Source: Sphingobacteriaceae bacterium | Lineage (GTDB): Bacteria; Bacteroidota; Bacteroidia; Sphingobacteriales; Sphingobacteriaceae | Reading direction: 5' to 3' | NCBI GenBank assembly: GCA_947478315.1 | Contig: CANJWF010000101.1 | Coordinates: 1-5,091, forward strand | Length of the DNA stretch: 5,091 nt | Part shown: piece after piece, positions 1 to 5,091 of the stretch | Position numbering within the stretch: position 1 is the first letter of the stretch | Layout: each line of letters starts with the position of its first letter | The notes under the pieces: model-generated | The model's database searches: none | What the model was told of the DNA's origin: nothing | The model's input: only the letters and a program-made list of their open reading frames with translations | Translations under genes and position numbers: made by a program

Positions 1-2118
1 GATATGAATGGAGATGGAAATTTGGATGTTGTTGTCGGACTGTATGGTGCAATTAATCCAATTGTATTTTTCAATAATACGCCTCCAAATTCCAATACTT
101 TCTCTTGTACGAAAACGTCTTTTCTTGGTTATAATTCGATGTACAGTGGTAAATTTTCTTCGGGCGATTTTGATCAGGATGGAGATATAGATATAGTATT
201 AGGTGGCGATGACAAAATGTTATTAGCCTTGCGTTATAATTTAAATGTAAAGACTCAAACTAGTTTATTATGCGATAATGGTTCTGCAGTATTGTCTGTA
301 AGCAATATCTATTCAGCAACGTATCGTTGGAGAGATAATAATCAAAAAATTATAGATGGAGAAATTTCTACTCAAGCCCTTGTAAATAATCTCAAGTCGG
401 GATATTATTTTGTGGAGGTTACAGAAAATGGTTATACAGTAAGCGCATCGGTAAATATACAGTTAAATGGACCTATTGCTCCCTATTTTCAGGTTACGCC
501 AACCTTACAACATTGCGGAATTGCATCTCATAATCTTTCTCAAGCTATATTGGATGCGAGTAGTTTGAGTACGAGTTATTATACCGATTGTTTAACATTA
601 AGTTCAACAGTTAGTAATGTATTAGCGGGCACTTATTACCTTAAAGTAATAAGCAATACTACGGGATGTGCTGTTGTGAAAAAAGTTCAAGCCATTGATT
701 TTCCTTATCCATCGTCTCAAACACTTACCGCAAATACAAGTATCTGTGGCGGTACTTCAACATTAGTTTCGGTACCTTTATCTGTTCCCTTAGCGCATAC
801 ATACAGTTTTGTGGCTTCTTCTACCGATAATAAATTAGGGGGAGGTAAAGTTGCTTTTGATGGGCAAAATTCGGCTACTGTTACATGGAATGTTGTTAAT
901 GTTAATTATAATGGGTTGATATATTTGATTGACTCGCTTAATAATTCGTTGGGCTGTAAAACTGTTAGTAGCTTGTCTATAACTGTTCAAGCTACCCCAC
1001 AGAAGCCGAATTTAGTGCTTGAAAAAGGAATTTTGATGGATTTGTATCAACAGCAGTCCGTAACTGTAAATAATCCAGAGGCTTTTAATTATGAATGGTA
1101 TTTAAATAATCAAATCGTTAATAGTATTGATGGTCAGCCAATGAGGGGGGCTCAGATTCCACTTTTACCAGCTAGTATTGGAGATTTGACACTTAGGGTT
1201 CGTGCAAGTAATCCTGCTAATATTTGTGCTTCCAGTTTTTCTGATTTAGTAACTATTACTGTAAGAGCTATTCCATCGGCAATCATTACATTGTCAAATA
1301 ATCAAAAACCTGCCTTTTGTGATGGACAGAAAGTTACTCTTTTGGCCAATAATGATCCGAGTTTGATTTATACTTGGTATTTGAATGGTGATAAGATAGT
1401 AGGTTTAACATCTCAAAAATATGAAACCAATCAAGTAGGTGTTTATCGCGTTAACATCCAAAGAGATTATAATAGCAATACTTATTCTAGTACTTCTATG
1501 CCATTCACATTGACGCTTAATGTCGGGATTACACCAACTATCAATTTATCGTATACAGACAGTGGTATAAAATCAGTTTCTCTAAATTCTGCACTCTTAT
1601 TGGATAAGAATACTCAAATGGAACTACAATCTTCTTTAGCCAATAGTTACCAATGGTATGCAAATAATGCTAATATCCCAATAGTTTCGGATCGAATGTT
1701 ATCTCTCGTGCCTCCTTTGGGAACGTCTTCTTATACGCTGAAGGTAACAGATATCAATGGTTGTTTGGCTCAAAATGTAATATCTATTACCGTTATTCAA
1801 GATGAAGTACAGAATGATGGTGGTTATGACAAATTATTAAAATCAAAATCTTTATATACGCTTGGAGACGATTCTTTTACTCCAGTTAAATTAGAATTTG
1901 AGGTAAAGAAAAGATTATTGAATGCTTTGTGTGAGTTAATTATTATTGATAGACTTGGTAATATTGTATATCAAAATTCCGATTACCAGAATGATTGGGA
2001 TTTTAGAGATAAAAATGGAGCTTATTTATTGCAGGGGACTTATTATTATTACCTCAGGGTAAAGTCTGGATTGAGTAGCTTTCAACCGGTAAAGAGCTTT
2101 TTTGATATACTTAGATAA
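1..2118 (+). CDS. Large secreted T9SS type B cargo protein (FG-GAP and Ig-like repeats, gliding-motility C-terminal domain), 5' end missing
   Basis: This is the 3' part of a secreted, probably cell-surface protein; 705 codons are visible and the frame is open through the left edge, so signal peptide and start lie outside. Residues are numbered from the ATG at 4, which is not a start but the second residue of a calcium-loop motif (DMNGDGNLD). A second FG-GAP/VCBS loop, DFDQDGDID, lies at 55-63. Residues about 83-598 form Ig/PKD-like beta domains, with strand-C motifs YRWR, YEWY, YTWY and YQWY (Trp 109, 365, 458, 551). Residues about 618-704 resemble the gliding-motility-associated C-terminal domain (CHU_C/TIGR04131, T9SS type B): LIIIDRLGNIVYQ, NDWDF, QGTYYYYLRV and terminal FFDILR. 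Such domains direct export through the T9SS. The usual NPNGDGxND opening is not recognisable. A PorP/SprF-like gene follows, as is common for such cargo. No enzymatic domain is visible; an adhesin or matrix role is inference. Confidence 0.9.
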   Translation, partial: DMNGDGNLDVVVGLYGAINPIVFFNNTPPNSNTFSCTKTSFLGYNSMYSGKFSSGDFDQDGDIDIVLGGDDKMLLALRYNLNVKTQTSLLCDNGSAVLSVSNIYSATYRWRDNNQKIIDGEISTQALVNNLKSGYYFVEVTENGYTVSASVNIQLNGPIAPYFQVTPTLQHCGIASHNLSQAILDASSLSTSYYTDCLTLSSTVSNVLAGTYYLKVISNTTGCAVVKKVQAIDFPYPSSQTLTANTSICGGTSTLVSVPLSVPLAHTYSFVASSTDNKLGGGKVAFDGQNSATVTWNVVNVNYNGLIYLIDSLNNSLGCKTVSSLSITVQATPQKPNLVLEKGILMDLYQQQSVTVNNPEAFNYEWYLNNQIVNSIDGQPMRGAQIPLLPASIGDLTLRVRASNPANICASSFSDLVTITVRAIPSAIITLSNNQKPAFCDGQKVTLLANNDPSLIYTWYLNGDKIVGLTSQKYETNQVGVYRVNIQRDYNSNTYSSTSMPFTLTLNVGITPTINLSYTDSGIKSVSLNSALLLDKNTQMELQSSLANSYQWYANNANIPIVSDRMLSLVPPLGTSSYTLKVTDINGCLAQNVISITVIQDEVQNDGGYDKLLKSKSLYTLGDDSFTPVKLEFEVKKRLLNALCELIIIDRLGNIVYQNSDYQNDWDFRDKNGAYLLQGTYYYYLRVKSGLSSFQPVKSFFDILR

Positions 2119-2159
2119 TCTCTAGGCGTGGTTAAAATTTAGTGTAAAATTTTTTCAAT

Positions 2160-2167
2160 TAGATTTG
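2160..2167 (+). promoter_or_regulatory. Bacteroidota -7 promoter box (TAnnTTTG) before the porP-like gene
   Basis: TAGATTTG matches the Bacteroidota sigma-ABfr -7 consensus TAnnTTTG in all fixed positions and ends only 3 nt before ATG 2171. No TTG -33 element is seen; an AT-rich TTT lies 19 nt upstream (2138-2140). If used, transcription would start at or very near ATG 2171, or about 6 nt before ATG 2177. It argues against the in-frame TTG at 2165, which lies inside the box. The gene may instead, or also, be read from the upstream cargo gene. Confidence 0.45.
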
Positions 2168-2170
2168 AGT

Positions 2171-3088
2171 ATGAACATGGTTAAAAATAAATACTTTCTT
2201 TTTGGGTTATTTCTTTTTCTGATTTCAGATTTTGTTCAATCTCAAGTCTATGGAGGATTTGCGAATCAATATTTTCAGAATAAATATTTACTTAATCCTG
2301 CTTATGTTGGTACAGATGAAAATGGATTAGCTTTATGGATGAATTATCGGTCAAACAATACGGATATAGAAGGTAAACCTCAAACGTTTGCAATAACGGC
2401 AGACATGCCATTTAAAAATTTTGGTATTGGTACATTGTTTAGTAGTGATCAATCGGGTAATTTTAGTGCGGTGAAATTTTTGGGAAGTATGTCTTACGTT
2501 GTGAAATTTAAGCGAACCAAATTTTTGAAAATGGGACTTTCAGCTGGTTATTACAAGGAACGGTTATTGACGAATAATATAACGGATTTATCAGTTATAC
2601 CGTCAAATTCTAAAATTGCTGATTATTCGAATCGTTCGGGAATGTTTGATGGAAATGCAGGCATCGTATTAGTTTATAATAATTTTGATATAGGTGTGGG
2701 ATTACCTAATTTTAAGGCATTTCAAGGGTCATCGTTGGATTTTTCAATCTGTAACGGATTTTTTAGCTATAAGTTGGAAAGCCAATCGGTTAATTTAACA
2801 CCAATTGCTTATTATCAATTATTTAAGCAAGGAAAGCAAGTTCTAGACTTAGGAGGTCAAGTGGAATTGTTAAATAAATTATTTTTGATGGGTATGTTCA
2901 ATACTTCTGTTAGGGGTACTCTTGTTGGTTTGGGATATAATCACATAAATAATTTTAAAATTTCTTTTTATTACAGTGTTAGCACAGATGTTGCTGTAAA
3001 TAATTTTGGTGGAGCATTTGAAATTGGAGTTTCTCTTTATCCAAAAGCACTGCTTGCTAAGAGATATGCCGAAGAAGAGGATAACTAA
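2171..3088 (+). CDS. PorP/SprF family type IX secretion system outer-membrane protein
   Basis: This 305-residue protein belongs to the PorP/SprF family, outer-membrane beta-barrel-like proteins that help the T9SS export or anchor type B cargo. A signal peptide is clear: Lys5 and Lys7, a hydrophobic core at 8-22, and likely cleavage between Ser24 and Gln25 (VQS/QVYGG). The mature start carries the family hallmark, a Tyr/Gln-rich stretch ending LLNPAYVGTDENG, then NYRSN, GKPQTFAITADMPF and GIGTLFSSDQSGNF. Alternating beta strands follow to SLYPKAL, with a short charged tail (KRYAEEEDN). Length is typical for the family. A TTG at 2165 and an ATG at 2177 are in frame. I prefer ATG 2171 because a TAGATTTG box overlaps the TTG, and both ATGs leave the signal peptide intact. 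It starts 52 bp after the cargo gene and is likely that protein's dedicated partner, like SprF for SprB; specificity is inferred from adjacency. Confidence 0.9.
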   Translation: MNMVKNKYFLFGLFLFLISDFVQSQVYGGFANQYFQNKYLLNPAYVGTDENGLALWMNYRSNNTDIEGKPQTFAITADMPFKNFGIGTLFSSDQSGNFSAVKFLGSMSYVVKFKRTKFLKMGLSAGYYKERLLTNNITDLSVIPSNSKIADYSNRSGMFDGNAGIVLVYNNFDIGVGLPNFKAFQGSSLDFSICNGFFSYKLESQSVNLTPIAYYQLFKQGKQVLDLGGQVELLNKLFLMGMFNTSVRGTLVGLGYNHINNFKISFYYSVSTDVAVNNFGGAFEIGVSLYPKALLAKRYAEEEDN

Positions 3089-3131
3089 TCTTTTTAAAAT
3101 ATAATGAGTAGTAATTCGATATAAAATCATG

Positions 3132-3154
3132 TTATGAACTTTTAGTGTTCATAA
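3132..3154. terminator. Perfect 8-bp hairpin between convergent genes, probable terminator
   Basis: TTATGAAC (3132-3139) and GTTCATAA (3147-3154) are perfect inverted repeats around a 7-nt loop. They sit in the 88-bp gap between the convergent ends of the porP-like gene and purD. On the minus strand the stem is followed by CATGATTTTAT, a weak T-rich tail, so it fits best as a purD terminator. On the plus strand no T-run follows. The stem is short and AT-rich, so the call is tentative. Confidence 0.45.
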
Positions 3155-3176
3155 GATTACAAAAGAGCCTAAAATT

Positions 3177-4451
3177 TTACATTAAATCTATTCCGATATC
3201 CTTTCTGAAGTATTTCCCTGGGAAATGTATTCTTCCTGCATCTGTAGTCGCATTTTGTGATGCTTCAAATAAACTGTCAGAAATACACGTTAGGGCAATT
3301 ACTCTACCACCTGCAGTCTTTATTTTATCGTCTTGAAATGAGGTGCTTGCATGAAATGGTATTGCGTATTTTAAATTCTCTATGCCAGTTATTTCTAATC
3401 CTGTTAGATGTTCCTGTGGATATCCTCCTGAGACTAGCATAATGGTTACAGCCGTTTGAGGTAATATTTCGATGTCTTGAGAATTTATGGTACCTTGAGT
3501 TACGGATATGAATAACGGTATGATATCTGATTTAATTCTCATTAAAACACTTTCTGTTTCGGGGTCTCCCATTCGTACATTATATTCAATGACATAAGGT
3601 TCTCCAGCTACATTCATTAATCCAATAAATATAAACCCCTTGTAGGTTATGTTTTCTTTTTTTAACCCTAAAATAGTTGGAACAATTATTTTAGTCTTCA
3701 CTTTTTGCAGAAAAGTATCATCTACGAAAGGTACTGGGGAGACGGAACCCATGCCGCCAGTATTTAATCCTGTATCGCCTTCTCCAATTCTTTTATAGTC
3801 TTTGGCTTCAGGTAGTAGTAAGTAGTTGTTCCCGTCTGTAAGTACAAACATCGATAATTCAATTCCCTGAAGAAATTCTTCTATTACAACTGCTGCACCT
3901 GCTTCACCAAATTTGTTGTCGAGAAGTATAGATTTAAATTCTTCTATAGCCTCTATGTGAGTAGAGGCTATAATTACCCCTTTCCCTGATGCAAGACCAT
4001 CCGCTTTGATGACGATAGGAACTTTTTGTTTATTGATATATTGGATGCCTGTTTCGATAGTTTCTTTGGTAAATGTTTGGGATTTTGCTGTGGGAATTTG
4101 ATTCCTTTTCATAAACTCCTTTGCAAAATCTTTACTTCCCTCCAGCATTGCGCCATCTTTAGATGGTCCGATAACAGCTATGTGTTGTAAATTTAAATCT
4201 TTTTGAAAAAAATCATAAATCCCTTTTACGAGAGGTTCTTCTGGTCCAACTACTACCATTTTGATATCATTATCGATGACAAACTCTTTAATTTTTTCAA
4301 AATCTGTAGGAGATATATTTACGTTTTTTCCATAGCTTCTAGTTCCAGCATTGCCAGGTGCTATAAATAAACCTTTACATAAAGGGCTCTGACTAATTTT
4401 CCAAGCGAAGGCAGACTCTCTTCCTCCAGAGCCTAATAAAAGAATTTTCAT
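3177..4451 (-). CDS. purD: Phosphoribosylamine-glycine ligase (GAR synthetase)
   Basis: PurD catalyses the second step of de novo purine synthesis in the cytoplasm: 5-phosphoribosylamine + glycine + ATP give GAR + ADP + Pi. The 424-residue length matches the family. The N domain opens with MKILLLGSGGRES and APGNAGT (31-37), with VVVGPEEPLV at 67-75. The ATP-grasp domain starts near GPSKDGAMLEGSK (95-107), with IPTA at 119-122, the glycine-rich loop KADGLASGKGV (149-159), EEFLQGIELS (191-200), TGGMGS (231-236) and the GARS signature region EYNVRMGDPETE (289-300). The C domain has VSGGYP (340-345), TAGGRVIAL (379-387) and GKYFRKDIGIDL. Residue 13 is Ser where most PurD proteins have His (GGREH). 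The ATG at 4451 gives exactly the canonical N-terminus, so the start is secure. It lies 119 bp downstream of a response regulator on the same strand, with its own apparent promoter box; no other pur gene is visible. Confidence 0.97.
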   Translation of the reverse strand: MKILLLGSGGRESAFAWKISQSPLCKGLFIAPGNAGTRSYGKNVNISPTDFEKIKEFVIDNDIKMVVVGPEEPLVKGIYDFFQKDLNLQHIAVIGPSKDGAMLEGSKDFAKEFMKRNQIPTAKSQTFTKETIETGIQYINKQKVPIVIKADGLASGKGVIIASTHIEAIEEFKSILLDNKFGEAGAAVVIEEFLQGIELSMFVLTDGNNYLLLPEAKDYKRIGEGDTGLNTGGMGSVSPVPFVDDTFLQKVKTKIIVPTILGLKKENITYKGFIFIGLMNVAGEPYVIEYNVRMGDPETESVLMRIKSDIIPLFISVTQGTINSQDIEILPQTAVTIMLVSGGYPQEHLTGLEITGIENLKYAIPFHASTSFQDDKIKTAGGRVIALTCISDSLFEASQNATTDAGRIHFPGKYFRKDIGIDLM

Positions 4452-4455
4452 GGGG

Positions 4456-4463
4456 CAAATATA
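4456..4463 (-). promoter_or_regulatory. Bacteroidota -7 promoter box (TAnnTTTG) before purD
   Basis: On the minus strand TATATTTG matches the TAnnTTTG -7 consensus and is followed by CCCC and then the purD ATG. No clear TTG -33 element is present; an AT-rich TTT lies 19 nt upstream. Because the purD N-terminus is fixed by homology, use of this box would put the transcription start about at the ATG, giving a leaderless or nearly leaderless mRNA. No purine-rich Shine-Dalgarno sequence precedes the ATG. Confidence 0.5.
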
Positions 4464-4511
4464 GTATCGTTTCTATAAGAATAAAATTATAGTATTGGTT
4501 TTATTTATCAT

Positions 4512-4565
4512 AAAGAGGTATCTTTCTTAAGATACAATTATTGGAACGGAAAGATACTTCTCTTT
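4512..4565 (-). terminator. Long inverted repeat with alternative pairing, possible terminator of the response-regulator gene
   Basis: The block begins 5 bp downstream of the response-regulator stop. AAAGAG plus GTATCTTTC (4512-4526) pairs with GAAAGATAC (4549-4557) plus CTCTTT (4560-4565), a 15-bp stem with a 2-nt bulge and 22-nt loop. Inside it, GTATCTT (4518-4524) can instead pair with AAGATAC (4529-4535) as a tight 7-bp hairpin with a 4-nt loop; the two forms exclude each other. On the minus strand the 3' arm ends CTCTTTAT with no long T-run, so terminator function is plausible but not certain. It lies upstream of the purD promoter box. Confidence 0.4.
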
Positions 4566-4570
4566 TTAGT

Positions 4571-5091
4571 TCATGTTGTAAATTGATAACCTATACCTCT
4601 TATGGTTCGTAGAAATGTTGGATTTTCAGGATTATCGCCTAATTTTTTTCGTAATCTCACTACATGCATGTCTAAAGTTCTTGTGTTAACATCTGTGTTG
4701 TAGCCCCATACGCCAATCATGATTTCTTCACGACTTACTATTTTTCCTATATTTTTTAATAGACAGTATAAAATTCGATTTTCTAAAACGGTCAATTCGA
4801 TTTTTTTATCGTCGCGGATGAGCGTATGTGTATCTGGCAAGTATTCTATATTTCCATATTTGATGGAATTGTTATTTTTTGATTTTACTAAATATTTGAT
4901 TTTACTAGATATTAAGGCTATTACTAAATCCATGTTAAATGGTTTTGTTAAGTATCCTGATATTTCTGCTTGATAGGCTTCGATTCGGTCTACAACTTGG
5001 TTTTTTACAGTTAACATTACAATCATATTATGGAATCCATTTTGACGTAGTGATTGGCATATTTTAATTCCATCTTTGCCAGGTAGCATCC
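4571..5091 (-). CDS. OmpR/PhoB-type response regulator transcription factor, 5' end missing
   Basis: This is the C-terminal 172 residues of a two-component response regulator, a cytoplasmic DNA-binding protein normally phosphorylated by a sensor kinase. The frame runs off the right edge. The first visible Met is not a start: MLPGKDG is the conserved segment just after the phospho-acceptor Asp, which should lie two residues earlier, outside the window. The conserved Thr (LT, residue 27) and Lys (TKPF, residue 49) of the receiver are present. The loop before that Lys reads AEISGY instead of the usual GADDY. Residues about 76-172 are a winged-helix Trans_reg_C domain: ELTVLENRILYCLLKN, IVSREEIMIGVWGY, then the recognition helix TRTLDMHVVRLRKKLGD and the C-terminal hairpin FLRTIRGIGYQF. 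The family is clear, but the regulated genes and the kinase cannot be told from this window. Confidence 0.94.
   Translation of the reverse strand, partial: MLPGKDGIKICQSLRQNGFHNMIVMLTVKNQVVDRIEAYQAEISGYLTKPFNMDLVIALISSKIKYLVKSKNNNSIKYGNIEYLPDTHTLIRDDKKIELTVLENRILYCLLKNIGKIVSREEIMIGVWGYNTDVNTRTLDMHVVRLRKKLGDNPENPTFLRTIRGIGYQFTT

Noticed and set aside
8..190. Plus-strand 60-codon open frame in an alternative frame of the cargo gene
   Set aside because: It overlaps the FG-GAP repeats, which are clearly read in the main frame.
2134..2153. Inverted repeat AAAATTT / AAATTTT followed by two Ts, between the cargo gene and the porP-like gene
   Set aside because: The stem is made only of A-T pairs and would be unstable, and such repeats are expected by chance in this base composition; not called a terminator.
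2165..2170. TTG at 2165 as the start of the porP-like gene
   Set aside because: It lies inside the TAGATTTG box, adds only two residues, and good in-frame ATGs follow at 2171 and 2177.
2879..3130. Minus-strand open frame of 83 codons over the end of the porP-like gene
   Set aside because: It overlaps a well-supported gene, has no recognisable domain, and reads as the complement of beta-barrel coding sequence.
3145..3442. Two plus-strand open frames (63 and 61 codons) antisense to purD
   Set aside because: Both lie inside the strongly conserved purD coding region and show no family features.
4719..4973. Plus-strand 84-codon open frame antisense to the response regulator
   Set aside because: It is the complement of conserved receiver and winged-helix sequence and has no independent support.

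Overview
The window comes from the chromosome of an AT-rich Bacteroidota. Three things support this: a type IX secretion (T9SS) type B cargo protein followed by a PorP/SprF-family membrane protein, a PurD of Bacteroidota character (C-terminus GKYFRKDIGIDL, signature NVRMGDPETE), and TAnnTTTG -7 promoter boxes just before two start codons. The sequence does not resolve family or genus.

Layout. The plus-strand left half (1-3088) holds the 3' end of a large secreted protein: FG-GAP/VCBS repeats, then Ig/PKD-like domains, then a gliding-motility-type C-terminal sorting domain. It is followed 52 bp later by a complete PorP/SprF-like outer-membrane protein. The minus-strand right half (3177-5091) holds, in transcription order, an OmpR-type response regulator cut by the right edge, a 119-bp spacer with nested inverted repeats, and a complete purD. 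The two halves converge on an 88-bp spacer containing a perfect 8-bp hairpin, a plausible shared terminator. No stretch over 300 bases lacks a gene.

How the genes work together. The cargo gene and porP-like gene form a cargo/carrier pair of the kind known from sprB-sprF: the secreted, adhesin-like protein probably leaves through the T9SS with help from its neighbour. purD is a purine biosynthesis housekeeping gene. The response regulator is a transcription factor whose kinase is not in view. Nothing suggests that the two halves share a function.

I see no RNA gene, CRISPR array, insertion sequence, defence module or other clearly new system. The points most worth a second look are -7 boxes placed so close to two ATGs that the mRNAs may be leaderless, a strict 93-residue register in the Ig-like domains, a sorting domain with a degenerate front half, and competing hairpins between the response regulator and purD.
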